Positions 28,860 to 38,595 are shown, numbered from the stretch's first letter. The stretch: 64,000 nucleotides of DNA from Ihuprevotella massiliensis (GCA_900095835.1 LT608321.1:1415085-1479084), one strand, 5' to 3'. Notes: a model not told the origin generated them from the letters alone. Numbers and translations: made by a program.

Positions 28860-30509
28860 TCATCTTGACTTTGCAAAACGATGGAATTTACGCCAGATGA
28901 TAAAGCCCGAAATGAGCACCGTGAGCAAGAACACGCCAGAGAGGAAGATGAAAAGCTGAATTACGAGGTTGGGAAGGAAGGTATAGATACGCCCTGTGTG
29001 CGTTTCCAAAGCCACTCTCCACAGGGACAAACGACCATCTTGCACTTGTTCGGGCATCACGCTGAAATCCGCTCGCTCATAGCACACGGCCCCTTGTCCG
29101 TCGTCGCCCACTGCCGCTTTTTGGGCACCACCGAGCGCATATTCTGCTCCGCGATTGTAGTCAAAAACCACAGGACGTGCGCCCAAGTCGGTGGAATAGC
29201 CCGACACGGAATAAGTGAAATCGGGAATTCCCTGATGCTTCGGTGCCACATACCGCTGTCCGGTGTAGAGATTCCAACTCTCGCCGGTGCGTGCATCCCA
29301 ACGATAGAGTCCACTGAAAGAACCGGCTATCCAATGGTCGGCGTCTTCCTGCAGGAGGACATTGGTGCCCATGAAACCCACTGGAGGTTCGTGGTCCAAC
29401 TTAGTAGGTGCACTATGGAGATCGGAGGTGGTGAAAAAGCCGAAGGGGGTCTGCAACAACCATCGATTGTGATGAGAGTCGTAGCGAATCATGCGCAGAT
29501 TGTCCCACCAAGGGTTGGGATTGTCTTCATGTGTGAGCGCAAGCGGTTGATGCCGATGTCTGGCTATGGCTACCAAGAGTGGCGGACGGAGAAACATTCC
29601 CGTAACGGTGAGCAACAGGAGAAAAGCCAGAAGATAAACTCCCAACTTATTATGAAGTTGTAGCGAAGATTTGAAGATGCGTCGCAGCCCGCTCTTGCCT
29701 TTTGACTGGCGTTTGCGCTGTCGCTTCAACAACTTCGGGAAGAAGGCAAGCACCACTCCAGTGATGCAAAGTACAATGAGGATAAGTCCTAAAACATCGA
29801 CAAGATATTGCGCCCAAACCCCGAAAAGCTCTCCGCTGTGGAGCATCCAGAGTGTACGAAAGGTGAAGCGCCCGAGCTCAGCATTGGTAGGAGCTTGCAG
29901 ATGTATGCGCTCAAAATGCTTGTAAGGGGCTGTAGCGAGGAAGAGTTCGGAACGGCTTTGCAGCACCAATGTGTCGCCTTTCACTGCTGCATCTGTCATG
30001 CGATCGGATGGTGCAAAGCGTTCGGTGAGTCGCTCCCACGATTGGGCAGTTTGATTCCACTGATAAGCATCGAAAGTGGTGACAGCGAAAATCTGTCCAG
30101 TGCGAGTGCGCACCACATTCGCCACCAAGCGGTTGTCGGCTCCTGGGCGCATTCCACGCTCAAACCGCGCAAAGCACGTGAGATTGGAGTCGGTGAGCCA
30201 AAGCCCATTTTCACCATACAGCAAGAGGCTGTCGCTCGAAACACGAAGTGTACCTTTCACGGCACCAAGGTTCCAGTGTTGCAGGCGATAGCTGGGAGGC
30301 AAGACCGCTCGAGGCACATCCACTTCGCTCAATGCCGCACGATGATTGAGCACGATGCCCGACAGCGCAAAGACGATGAGAAAGAAGGTGAAAAATAGCC
30401 CACCCCACTTGTGCATCAAGTGCAGACGACGGTGACGATGATGTCTCGTCCTTCCACCTTCTTGTGAAGTGGCTGATGACTTGAGAAACAATCTATGAAA
30501 AAAAGACAT
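28860..30509 (-). CDS. PepSY-associated transmembrane protein
   Basis: A 549-residue inner-membrane protein. A basic, His-rich N-terminus (HHRHRRLHLMHKWGG) precedes the first membrane helix (FFTFFLIVFALSGIVLNHRA). Further helices lie near 219-247 (WAQYLVDVLGLILIVLCITGVVLAFF), 290-315 and at the C-terminus (LFIFLSGVFLLTVLISGFIIW). This fits the PepSY_TM family, often encoded near TonB-dependent receptors and thought to act in siderophore or iron uptake as a reductase-like component. No such receptor is next to it here, so the iron link is only family-based. Confidence 0.8.
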   Translation of the reverse strand: MSFFHRLFLKSSATSQEGGRTRHHRHRRLHLMHKWGGLFFTFFLIVFALSGIVLNHRAALSEVDVPRAVLPPSYRLQHWNLGAVKGTLRVSSDSLLLYGENGLWLTDSNLTCFARFERGMRPGADNRLVANVVRTRTGQIFAVTTFDAYQWNQTAQSWERLTERFAPSDRMTDAAVKGDTLVLQSRSELFLATAPYKHFERIHLQAPTNAELGRFTFRTLWMLHSGELFGVWAQYLVDVLGLILIVLCITGVVLAFFPKLLKRQRKRQSKGKSGLRRIFKSSLQLHNKLGVYLLAFLLLLTVTGMFLRPPLLVAIARHRHQPLALTHEDNPNPWWDNLRMIRYDSHHNRWLLQTPFGFFTTSDLHSAPTKLDHEPPVGFMGTNVLLQEDADHWIAGSFSGLYRWDARTGESWNLYTGQRYVAPKHQGIPDFTYSVSGYSTDLGARPVVFDYNRGAEYALGGAQKAAVGDDGQGAVCYERADFSVMPEQVQDGRLSLWRVALETHTGRIYTFLPNLVIQLFIFLSGVFLLTVLISGFIIWRKFHRFAKSR

Positions 30510-30826
30510 GAAGTTTAGTATTGCTAAAAGAAAGTCAGTGTGTAATAGTTATACTGGCGACAGAGGGTTCACCACCGCTCGTCAGTCTCACTTGCCTTGC
30601 TTTTTTGCGCTCCACAAAAGTATGTAGCAAAGCCTTGGCAAAATTACCAATTATTCGTGGAACTTTCGAGGGCTTGTTCCACTTTTTGAACTGTACGAAT
30701 CTCAACAATTCAATAAGATCTACTCAGACTCTAATGACCTTTTTGGATTTAAGAAGAAGAAGTGTGGGTAGGTGCTCGCATCACTTGTCGAAGCAGATGA
30801 AAAATCGGAGCATAGAAAAAGGGTAT
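30510..30826. other. Intergenic interval upstream of the PepSY gene
   Basis: No gene is supported. A minus-strand TACTTTTG (30615-30622) could be a -7 box for the PepSY gene. An inverted copy of the GGTCATTAGA repeat lies at about 30725-30750. Confidence 0.4.
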
Positions 30827-30863
30827 AAAAAAGCACCCCACCTCTAAGATAGAGATGGGGTGC
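30827..30863 (-). terminator. Terminator of the 1271-residue surface protein gene
   Basis: An 8-bp stem plus a 4-bp inner stem (30833-30863) is followed on the minus strand by six T (30827-30832). Confidence 0.9.
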
Positions 30864-30916
30864 AGATATGTACGAGATTAACTCGTCAGTGTGAGGAAGT
30901 CAGCATTGGGCTTGAC

Positions 30917-33900
30917 TTATTTCACAACTTGCTTCTTACCGTTAACGATGTAAACACCAGCGGGGAGGTGGTTAGCATTGTTCACGCGAACACCAGAGAG
31001 TGTGTAAACACCAGCCTTGTCAGCCTTGCCGTTGAGAACAACTACACGACCAAGAGTGGTGATTGTACCTTCAGCCAAGAGTTGAGCATCACCTGTTACA
31101 GTGGTTGCAGGCATCTTACCGAAGAAACCAGTGTTAGCAGCTACAGATTCGTTTTGAACAGAGAGAAGCACGAGTGTGCGATCGTCGTTGAAGATACCAT
31201 TGTTTTCGGGCAAACGAGTGTTTTCGAAAACAGGAGTCAAACCATTCACAGCTTCAGCAGCAGTGTGAGTAGGATTGAGCTTAGTGTAGTCTTCATTCAA
31301 GCTTTCTGCAGCATAGAGAGTAACGTAGTTCTTTTCGTTGCTAGCAGTAGGAATCAATACGTATGCTTGACCAGCGACGAGCTTTTCAGCCTTCTTGAGT
31401 TGGATGTTGAACTCAGCATCTTGACCAAGTACAGTGTAGAATTCAGCACCAGAGTTGGCGGCATCGAATTCAGCGTTCACGGGGAGCGTTACGATTTGAG
31501 GTACCTTAGCTTGGATGTATACACGGAAGCCTTCTTCATTGTTAAGAGCCTTCTTGAGACCATCAGCAGCAGGGAGGAACTTGAAGGCAGAGTTGTCTTG
31601 ACCTTCAGCAGCATTCCAGAGAACGAGGTTGTCAGACTCAGCGTTTACGTAGATCTTCTTAGATACAGCGTCGTCAGCCTTGATTACGAAGTTGAAGCAA
31701 CCAGGAGTCTTAGCGAAAGTAACGCTGAAGACATAAGGAGTTTCGCTTTGAGTTACAGTAGCTTCGCCAGACTTAGGAGCAGCGTAGAGACCTGTGTAGA
31801 CGTTCTTGAGGGTGTAACCGTTTTCAACCTTCTGAACATCCCAGTATGCACCGAGAACAGCTTCGAAGCCGTCTTCGTTCTTGTAGTTACCCTTGCTGTT
31901 AGGATCGAGTACGCGACCCCACATCTTCAATGCGCTTTGGCGAGAAGAGTTTACAGCAGTGATGATGCGACCTTCGCGAGTCTTTTCAGCAGAAGCGCTT
32001 TGGAGGCGATAGATACCAGATTCGGGCATGATGAGTTGCTTAGCAAACTCAGTGAGACCAGCGTTGAGCTCAGCGAGGTAATCGTTGATTTGGTTTACGT
32101 TAGGAGCCTTAGTCTTCACTTGAGCGTCGAGCTTACCCTTTACAGAAGCGATAACTTCATCGAGCTTAGTCTTAGCACCAGCCTTGTAATAACCTACAGC
32201 TTCGCCTTCAACAGAAGCCTTAGAAAGCTTTTGAGCTTCAGCGAGAGCGTCAGTCACGCGCTTAGGTTCAGGATAGTTCTTGAGGAACTGATCGTATGCA
32301 GCTTGGAGAGCATCGATGCTTTCCTTGGTAGCCTTTTCAGCCTTCACTTCAGTGTTCAACTTAGCGATAGCAGCCTTGAGGGCATCAACGTCAGCTGTTG
32401 GAACAGAAGCGATGAGAGAGTTCACTTGGTCAAACTTACCTTCGTAAACACGGAATTCAGAAGCGTGGAAGTAAGCGTTGCCGTTAGGCTTGTCGCCATT
32501 GTTCACACGAGTCACTACTTCCAAACGGAAGTTCTTGTAACCAGCAGGTACGCTGAAGAAAGCATAACCAGCAGCATTCTTCTTGGTAGCGTCGTTTACA
32601 GTGATGTCATAAGGATAGGTGAAGTTAGCAACAGCGAGAGAATCCCAACCTTCGTTGGTCTTCCAAGCGTCGAAGTTCACGATAGGGTTACCACTGTCAT
32701 CAGTAGCTTCGTTGCCATCGGCATCGAGCTTGTTAGCCTTATCCTTGCTGAGAGCAGCATCGTCCTTAGCACCCCAGAGAGTAACCTTAGCAGGAGCACC
32801 GTTGTCGTTGATGCTACCATTAGAGTTGATACGCTTCACCCACTTGAGGAAGAGATCTTTCTTAGATTCGTCGAGTTGGAATTGGAGATAGTGAGCACCC
32901 TTCCAAGCGCCTTCACCACCATGCCATGAAGAGTGGAAGTAGGTAGTAGCATCGCCGTCGAGGAGAACACCGATATTCTTACCTTCTTCAGAGTCAGCCA
33001 TAGGAGACTTGAGCTTTTCAGCGTCAGTCACGAGACCGAGTTCTTCAGTAGAGTAGTCGCCAGAGTTAGCCTTTTCGAGGCGTTCGCCAGCTTCATTAAC
33101 AGCCATATAAGCATAACCCTTATCGAGGGCAGCTTGTGCTTGGTTCACGAGACCCTTAGCTTTGTCGTTGTTGATACCTTGTTGAGCTACGCTGAGGATA
33201 GCCTTCACTTGGTCTTCAGTGATAGTGCGAGCATAGAATGCAGAAGCTGGAGCTTGCCAATCCCATACTACAACACGATCGTGGTCACCACCGGGGTGCA
33301 AGCCACCGAATTCCCAACGATCTGTGGGGTAGTTACCACCCCAGTAAGCACCCTTACCTCTCCAAAGCTTAGGAGAATAGAAAGTGAAGAAGCCTGCTTG
33401 GTTGCGGTTAGCAACGATATTGTAAGAAGCATTAGGAGAATCGCTCATTTGAACAGTTTCACCAGGACCTTGGACAGGAGTTTCGCCGATGTAGCGACCT
33501 GTTTGCATGTTCTTGAAGAAGAAGTAACCAGGGTTAGCTTCGTCCTTCTCAACCTTCCAGATGAACTTCAAAGACTTGTGGTCAAGGGCTTCACCTTGCT
33601 TGTAGGTAGTAGCACCGCCTCTGTAGGTCCAGAGAAGATTCTTAGCACCGTTCTTCACAGCACCTTCGTCATAGATTGCACCACCATCATAACCGCTTTC
33701 CTTATGAGCACGGTAAGATTCTACGATGTAGTAACCTTCAGTAAGGGGCTTACCAGACTGCTTGAACTCAGCAAATGCCTTGGGAAGCTCTTCAGCGAGC
33801 TTGTCCAATTCATCGTCAGAAAGTCCAGATTCACTATCTACTGCAGCCTTAGCCTTGGTGTAGAGTTCCTTGAGCTTGTTGTACTTAGTTTCGTCGTATT

Positions 33901-34732
33901 GACCGATGTCATTACCCAAAACGTAAGCGTCCTTGTTGCTCTTGTCTACCAAAGCCGCAATATCGAAGCTTTCACCGAAAGTAGCGTCCAAAACATTGCT
34001 GAGAGAAGTCTTAGCGTCGTTTTGTTCCACTTCGAAGATGTTCCAGAGGTTGATGTTGTAGTTAGTACCCTTACCTACAGAAGTAGAACCAGCCTCGTTG
34101 GTGAGGAAGAAGTTGTATTCAGCATCTTTTTCCTTCTTCTTGGGGTTCTTTGATTGGTAAGTAACAATGACAACACCGTCGTTGCGTTCTGCGAAGGTGA
34201 AAGTGCTCAAGTCGTACTTGTTGACACCCTCATTTTCTTCCATAGACTCACGAACGTAAGCGTCCTTACCCTTGAGCACGATAGTGGTGTCTTCACCATT
34301 ATCCTTAGTGGTGTTCCAGCTGTAGCTGTATTCTCTGTCAGCCTTTACGCCAGCCTTTACAACAACCTTCCACGCACGGTTGGTAGAAGAAGTGTAGAAA
34401 GTGCTGGTGCCAGGAGCAGAAATGTACTGATCCTTAGTCTTGCTAGGAACTACCAAGTAGTAAACTTGGTTGCCTTCTGCATCCTTCAGTTCGCCAGCGG
34501 GGACAAACTCAAAGACTCCGTCGGGAGAGAGGTATGGCTTCTCGGTAAAGGCGGTACCTTGGAGATAACGCTGGTTACCAGTCGCAGAAACAATACCTTG
34601 CAGGGCATACTTTTTGCCAGCTTCAATCTGGGTCACAGCGTCAGTGCCGGGAGACCAGTTACGAGCCGACAAATTTGTCACACCGACGAGCACAACGGCA
34701 GCCGAAGCGAGCAATTTGTAAACCTGTTTCAT
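30917..34732 (-). CDS. Giant exported coiled surface protein with C-terminal sorting-like tail
   Basis: A 1271-residue protein. The signal peptide is MKQVYKLLASAAVVLVGVTNLSA. Several beta-rich segments resemble one another (ALQGIVSATGNQRYLQG, YRLQSASAEKTREGR). Two helical, Ala/Lys/Glu-rich stretches (about 265-320 and 790-920) look like FIVAR-type coiled regions. A discoidin-like part covers about 610-770. The C-terminus GVYTLSGVRV...AGVYIVNGKKQVVK resembles type IX/surface sorting tails. Codon use is strongly restricted, which suggests high expression and also explains long open antisense frames. I do not recognise an enzyme domain; it is probably an abundant surface or matrix protein. Confidence 0.82.
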   Translation of the reverse strand: MKQVYKLLASAAVVLVGVTNLSARNWSPGTDAVTQIEAGKKYALQGIVSATGNQRYLQGTAFTEKPYLSPDGVFEFVPAGELKDAEGNQVYYLVVPSKTKDQYISAPGTSTFYTSSTNRAWKVVVKAGVKADREYSYSWNTTKDNGEDTTIVLKGKDAYVRESMEENEGVNKYDLSTFTFAERNDGVVIVTYQSKNPKKKEKDAEYNFFLTNEAGSTSVGKGTNYNINLWNIFEVEQNDAKTSLSNVLDATFGESFDIAALVDKSNKDAYVLGNDIGQYDETKYNKLKELYTKAKAAVDSESGLSDDELDKLAEELPKAFAEFKQSGKPLTEGYYIVESYRAHKESGYDGGAIYDEGAVKNGAKNLLWTYRGGATTYKQGEALDHKSLKFIWKVEKDEANPGYFFFKNMQTGRYIGETPVQGPGETVQMSDSPNASYNIVANRNQAGFFTFYSPKLWRGKGAYWGGNYPTDRWEFGGLHPGGDHDRVVVWDWQAPASAFYARTITEDQVKAILSVAQQGINNDKAKGLVNQAQAALDKGYAYMAVNEAGERLEKANSGDYSTEELGLVTDAEKLKSPMADSEEGKNIGVLLDGDATTYFHSSWHGGEGAWKGAHYLQFQLDESKKDLFLKWVKRINSNGSINDNGAPAKVTLWGAKDDAALSKDKANKLDADGNEATDDSGNPIVNFDAWKTNEGWDSLAVANFTYPYDITVNDATKKNAAGYAFFSVPAGYKNFRLEVVTRVNNGDKPNGNAYFHASEFRVYEGKFDQVNSLIASVPTADVDALKAAIAKLNTEVKAEKATKESIDALQAAYDQFLKNYPEPKRVTDALAEAQKLSKASVEGEAVGYYKAGAKTKLDEVIASVKGKLDAQVKTKAPNVNQINDYLAELNAGLTEFAKQLIMPESGIYRLQSASAEKTREGRIITAVNSSRQSALKMWGRVLDPNSKGNYKNEDGFEAVLGAYWDVQKVENGYTLKNVYTGLYAAPKSGEATVTQSETPYVFSVTFAKTPGCFNFVIKADDAVSKKIYVNAESDNLVLWNAAEGQDNSAFKFLPAADGLKKALNNEEGFRVYIQAKVPQIVTLPVNAEFDAANSGAEFYTVLGQDAEFNIQLKKAEKLVAGQAYVLIPTASNEKNYVTLYAAESLNEDYTKLNPTHTAAEAVNGLTPVFENTRLPENNGIFNDDRTLVLLSVQNESVAANTGFFGKMPATTVTGDAQLLAEGTITTLGRVVVLNGKADKAGVYTLSGVRVNNANHLPAGVYIVNGKKQVVK

Positions 34733-35074
34733 TGAATGATTAAATTAAGAATTAAACGATTAATTGTGGTTCGCTTGATGAAATAGATATGTGACAAGGG
34801 CGCATTTTCCAAAGTTTTGCAAATCGCAAACACTTTATCCTGCGTGCTAGCAAGACATATCTAAGGACAAAGGTATAAAAAAAAAACTGGACATAGCAGT
34901 TTTGGGGGAGAAAAAACGCGTATTAGTGCATTTTTTCAAGTCCACACGGCAAAATCGTGCTCAAATAGCGAACTTTTGCCTACTGCTTGTCCAGTTCTAT
35001 AAGCATATTATTCACATTCGTCGCGCTAGATACTTGTTTTATCCACAAGTTCATAGGCGATACAAAGGTAATAA
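34733..35074 (-). promoter_or_regulatory. Upstream region of the 1271-residue protein gene
   Basis: Minus-strand TACCTTTG boxes occur at 34868-34875 and 35063-35070. The first gives a leader of about 130 nt; the second lies just after bcp. I did not find a matching -33 box. Nothing else is evident in this stretch. Confidence 0.5.
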
Positions 35075-35536
35075 CTAGCCTTTCACGCGCTTAATAATTT
35101 GTGCAGCGTGCTCTTTGGTGCGAATCTGACCAGGGGTGAAGATGCTTTCCACCTTTCCTTCTTCGTCGATGAGGAAGGTGGTGCGCAAGAGTCCAACCGT
35201 GATTTTGCCATAACGGTTCTTCTCTCCCCACACTCCCATGGCGTTGATGAGGGTTTTGTCGGTATCGGCAATGAGACGGAAGGGTAGCTCATGAGCTGCA
35301 ATGAACTTCTGGTGGCTCTCAGCGCTATCAGCACTTACGCCAATCACTTCATATCCCATCTGGGTAAGTTCGCTGTAGTTGTCGCGAAGAGAGCATGCCT
35401 CAGCCGTGCAACCAGGAGTTTGATCTTTGGGATAGAAATAGAGAATCACTTTGCGACCTGCATATTCGCTGGTGCGCACTTCTTGACCATTTTGATCCAC
35501 ACCGAGGATTTCGGGAAGTTTGTCGCCGATATTCAT
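35075..35536 (-). CDS. bcp: Thioredoxin-dependent thiol peroxidase (peroxiredoxin, Bcp/PrxQ)
   Basis: A 153-residue peroxiredoxin. The peroxidatic cysteine is in FYPKDQTPGCTAEACSLRDN, with the second Cys five residues later, the PrxQ arrangement. It reduces H2O2 and organic peroxides in the cytoplasm using thioredoxin. Its ATG is directly preceded on the coding strand by five tandem 7-bp units. No separate terminator is visible after it. Confidence 0.96.
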   Translation of the reverse strand: MNIGDKLPEILGVDQNGQEVRTSEYAGRKVILYFYPKDQTPGCTAEACSLRDNYSELTQMGYEVIGVSADSAESHQKFIAAHELPFRLIADTDKTLINAMGVWGEKNRYGKITVGLLRTTFLIDEEGKVESIFTPGQIRTKEHAAQIIKRVKG

Positions 35537-35571
35537 ATTAGACGTTAGAGATTAGAGATTAGACGTTAGAG
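35537..35571. repeat. Heptamer tandem repeat directly upstream of bcp
   Basis: Five 7-bp units of RTTAGAS (plus-strand reading) abut the bcp start codon. The last 25 bases, with the following GGTCG, are identical to part of the repeat at 58710-58751 in the prophage. A small GGGTC-GCA-GACCC hairpin with six T follows on the plus strand (35571-35589). Confidence 0.85.
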
Positions 35572-35640
35572 GGTCGCAGACCCTTTTTTGCTCGCCACGG
35601 CAAGCGTGGCTCGGGATAAAATAATTTGTCGTTAGAGGAG

Positions 35641-35748
35641 CTAGTGCTTCTAGAAGTTCTAGTTTTTCTAGAGGACCTAGTGCTTCTAAAAGCTCTAGTA
35701 CTTCTAAAACCTCTAGTACTTCTAAAATCTCTAGTTTTTCTAGAGAAT
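35641..35748. repeat. 18-bp minisatellite, six units
   Basis: Six consecutive 18-bp units begin with CTAGT and contain TTCTA. They translate as LEALEV-like hexapeptides on the minus strand, but the frame does not look like a real gene. A 6-bp hairpin lies just upstream at 35594-35610. Confidence 0.85.
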
Positions 35749-35829
35749 CTATCTTCTGAAAAAGCCATTCCCCAACTTGCCGTAACAAATCGGGGAATGA
35801 TGTAGAATTACCTCCGATGGAGGCTATGT

Positions 35830-35994
35830 TTAGTCTTCGTAGGGTACGAAATCTTCCTTCGTAACACCGCAGATGGGGCAGCACCAATCTTCTGGAATGT
35901 CTTCAAAAGCTGTGCCAGGTGCAATGCCTGAATCGGGATCTCCTTCAGCGGGATCGTAAATATAGCCGCAAGGCTCGCAAAGATACTTTTGCAT
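35830..35994 (-). CDS. Rubredoxin
   Basis: A 54-residue protein of the usual rubredoxin length. It starts [19 protein letters not shown] and contains the two Cys pairs C6/C9 and C39/C42 (CCPICG) that hold one iron atom. The aromatic residues Y4, Y11, Y13, W37 and F49 of the fold are present. It is a cytoplasmic electron carrier, in anaerobes often feeding oxygen- or peroxide-reducing enzymes. It sits between WbqC-like and bcp genes on the same strand, which fits a role in oxidative stress defence, though a specific partner is not shown. Confidence 0.95.
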   Translation of the reverse strand: MQKYLCEPCGYIYDPAEGDPDSGIAPGTAFEDIPEDWCCPICGVTKEDFVPYED

Positions 35995-36231
35995 AGTTGT
36001 CTTATCGTTAAATTGTTAAGTTTATGTTGAGATAGAGGGGAGTGCCCGCGATGGCAACTCATAACCTTCACTGCAAAGTTGGAAATTTATTTCCATTCCC
36101 CCAAATGTTTTCCTACAAAAAATCGCAAACTTCTGTCGTTTGCGACTATTTTGTCGGATGGGGTTGAAATTTTAGCCTTTAAACGACTCTACACAAGCCC
36201 TTTTTCTGCTCTACATAAACCTTTTTTCTCC

Positions 36232-37023
36232 TCAACAGATGGAGTTGCGCAGCACGATTCGACTTTCTGGTCCCATATTGAAGAGGAGATCTACGATGCT
36301 CAAATTGGGAAGAAACCCATGACGCTGAGAAAATATCTGATAATAGCTATGAGGATGGAAGGAGGGATCACCACGAAAATCCAATTTGGGACGAATGGTT
36401 TCCCGATAATCCTGATAATTCCACGAGGGAAGTACTGGAGTACGAGGAGAAACGGCGGCGTCTTGTTTGCTTCCTTCACAGAGAGGTGCAAGATGCTTTG
36501 CGAGTTCATCCCGAAATTGCAACGTGGCTTGCGTTGAGGTACTCGCTTCTTGCAACCTCCCTTCTGCATCCAACAAGAGATATTCTCCTTCATTCACCAC
36601 AATCTTGGGATGGATATCGAGCAGACGCAAGACTAAGTGGTGCAAATCTGCGTTGAAATCTACTAAGCGCTCGTATTCTCCTTGATAGATTGCAGCAAAG
36701 TCATCGGCATAGTATTCAAAAAAGGGGGTGCGCTCATAGGCTGCCACAAGTGCATTCCAGTGAAGCTGTCGCCATCGATTGTGGTCGATGATACGCATCT
36801 CTCGCGTAGGGGTCTTATGATCTCCACCTAATTCCTTGCATCCTTGCACAGGGATAGTGAGCGACTGCATGCCATCCGCCGTGGCGATGACACATCGGTT
36901 GCGAAACGTCTGTTTCACATAGTGGTCACTGCGTTCTTCCACCACAAAGGGGGCAGAGATGAGCTTGGTATAATAATGCACCGGAGCGAGGTAAGCCGAA
37001 GTGAGCAACGGAATCGGAGACAT
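36232..37023 (-). CDS. WbqC-like family protein
   Basis: A 263-residue protein. The N-terminus (LLTSAYLAPVHYYTKLI), the central IPVQGCK and THMREMRIIDHNRWRQLHWNAL-like region (here TPTREMRIIDHNRW), and RTPFFEYYADDF fit the WbqC-like family. Members are linked to polysaccharide or O-antigen loci in some species, but the activity is not well defined. In Bacteroidales the gene is often found next to lepB and dapB, as here. Confidence 0.85.
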   Translation of the reverse strand: MSPIPLLTSAYLAPVHYYTKLISAPFVVEERSDHYVKQTFRNRCVIATADGMQSLTIPVQGCKELGGDHKTPTREMRIIDHNRWRQLHWNALVAAYERTPFFEYYADDFAAIYQGEYERLVDFNADLHHLVLRLLDIHPKIVVNEGEYLLLDAEGRLQEASTSTQATLQFRDELAKHLAPLCEGSKQDAAVSPRTPVLPSWNYQDYRETIRPKLDFRGDPSFHPHSYYQIFSQRHGFLPNLSIVDLLFNMGPESRIVLRNSIC

Positions 37024-37048
37024 ATTCTATAGGTTTATATAAATAAGT

Positions 37049-37091
37049 ATGGGATGCACGTCCTGTTTGTATGATAGGCGGTGCATCCCAT
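37049..37091. terminator. Hairpin between lepB and the WbqC-like gene
   Basis: An 11-bp perfect stem (37049-37059 with 37081-37091) encloses a 21-base loop with some inner pairing. The T-tract is weak on both sides. It may limit read-through from the WbqC-like gene's upstream neighbour. Confidence 0.5.
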
Positions 37092-37170
37092 TTCTATATT
37101 TCACTCTATCAAAGAGCATCTTGCACACCCTAGCATGGGATGGAGCAAGAGTTGAAATTATACTTTCTAA

Positions 37171-38595
37171 CTATTTTATACCACCTACCCACTTGAAGGT
37201 GCGGTTCCAACGGATTTTCCCGTCCATAAGACCATAATCTGGATCGAGAGAAAGCCATACCATGAGGGGTTTTCCCACGATGTGATCTTCAGGAACAAAT
37301 CCCCAGAATCGGGAGTCGGCAGAAAGGTCGCGATTATCGCCCATCATCCAGTAGTAGTCAAGCTTAAAGGTGTAGTTTGCAGCGACTTTGCCATTGATGA
37401 GGATTTTATCGCCTTTCACTTCCAACTTATTGCCCTCATAAACGGCAATACAGCGCTCATACAAGGGAAGATTTGCAAGCGACAACTGCACCGTTTCTCC
37501 TTTCTTAGGAATCCAGATGGGACCGTAATCGGAAGTGGTCCAATTCTTCGCCATATTGAGGGGGAAGAGCCAATGATTCCAACTAGGTTCTTTGCCTTCG
37601 ATGGTGGCAATTTCGGGATGTTGCTCAAAATACTTGTAAAGCTGAGCTGTGAGTGGCATGCTGATGACTTGTCCCTCACCAGCACGAGAAAGATCTTCGC
37701 GAGTGACGCCATTTTCCTTCAAGAATTCCACACTGGGTGCTTGCTTGAAACGTACATTATATACAAGCTGCATGTTTTCAGGTCGCGCTTGCTTCTTGCC
37801 ATTGACGTAGATATCGTTGTTTTTGATTTGCAAAGTTTGACCTGCCACCGCAACACAACGTTTGACATAGTTCTCACGTCGATCCACAGGACGGGAGATG
37901 ATTTCCCCTATCTCGGTGCTTTGCTTTAAAATCTGCTGTCCAATGCTGTAGATCTTGGCGAAGGCTGCGCGTTGCTCTTGAGGAGAAAGCGAGTCGCTAG
38001 GCTCGTTGATGCCAAGTGCCTGCGCACCGGTGGAATAAACAAGCCCATAATAGTCTTGATTCTGGAAGTTGCTGGCTACTGTGTCACCCGAAGGATAGTT
38101 GAACACCACGATATCCCCAACTTCCACTCGTCCCAAACCTTTCACACGACGGTAGTCCCATTGTGGCCACTCGATATAACTCTTTCCACCTCCTAACCAT
38201 GCAGGAAGATTGTGCTGAGTGAGTGGCATCGTGAGGGGAGTTTGTGGGATGCGCGGACCATAGCTCAACTTAGACACCAGGAGATAATCACCAGTCAACA
38301 ACGTCTTCTCGAGCGAAGAAGAGGGGATGACAAAGTTTTGAAAGAAATATTGGTTGATAAAGTAGATGGCTACGAGTGCAAACACAATAGCATCTACCCA
38401 ACTCATCACCATGCGCACGATGGGATCAGGACTATTGCGCCACCAACCCCAGTTGATTTTGCGGCTGATGTAGAGATCATAAATGAAGGGCACTACGAGA
38501 AGTCCCCACCATGAACCTACCCAAAGGAGGAAAAGAAGATAAAGCGCGGTGACCACTCCAAAGAGCGTCCATTGACGGCGCGTTGCTTTTGGCAT
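37171..38595 (-). CDS. lepB: Signal peptidase I, long Bacteroidetes form
   Basis: A 474-residue protein. I set the start at MPKATRRQW; a longer frame exists, and 38604 is also possible. Membrane helices lie at about 7-45 and 68-85. The catalytic Ser is S94 in IPSSSLEKTLLTGDYLLV. The usual Met after it is Leu. The Lys general base is K245 in ENYVKRCVAVAG. Box E is GDNRDLSADSRFWGFV. It is much longer than E. coli LepB because of a large insert between Ser and Lys, normal in Bacteroidetes. It cleaves signal peptides of exported proteins in the inner membrane. Only one copy is present here, although some relatives carry a tandem pair. Confidence 0.95.
   Translation of the reverse strand: MPKATRRQWTLFGVVTALYLLFLLWVGSWWGLLVVPFIYDLYISRKINWGWWRNSPDPIVRMVMSWVDAIVFALVAIYFINQYFFQNFVIPSSSLEKTLLTGDYLLVSKLSYGPRIPQTPLTMPLTQHNLPAWLGGGKSYIEWPQWDYRRVKGLGRVEVGDIVVFNYPSGDTVASNFQNQDYYGLVYSTGAQALGINEPSDSLSPQEQRAAFAKIYSIGQQILKQSTEIGEIISRPVDRRENYVKRCVAVAGQTLQIKNNDIYVNGKKQARPENMQLVYNVRFKQAPSVEFLKENGVTREDLSRAGEGQVISMPLTAQLYKYFEQHPEIATIEGKEPSWNHWLFPLNMAKNWTTSDYGPIWIPKKGETVQLSLANLPLYERCIAVYEGNKLEVKGDKILINGKVAANYTFKLDYYWMMGDNRDLSADSRFWGFVPEDHIVGKPLMVWLSLDPDYGLMDGKIRWNRTFKWVGGIK

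Noticed and set aside
30860-32929. 689-codon plus-strand open frame opposite the 1271-residue protein gene
   Set aside because: Product is a Ser/Val/Leu-rich low-quality sequence; the frame stays open because the real gene has strongly restricted codons.
35537-35748. Tandem arrays as a CRISPR locus
   Set aside because: Units are 7 and 18 bp, contiguous, with no unique spacers, and no cas genes are near.
35552-35887. 111-codon minus-strand frame made of LEALEV-type hexapeptides
   Set aside because: It is the translation of the 18-bp array and overlaps the end of the rubredoxin gene; no gene-like features.
36079-36537. 152-codon plus-strand frame over the end of the WbqC-like gene
   Set aside because: It overlaps the reverse of a recognisable conserved gene and has no family resemblance.
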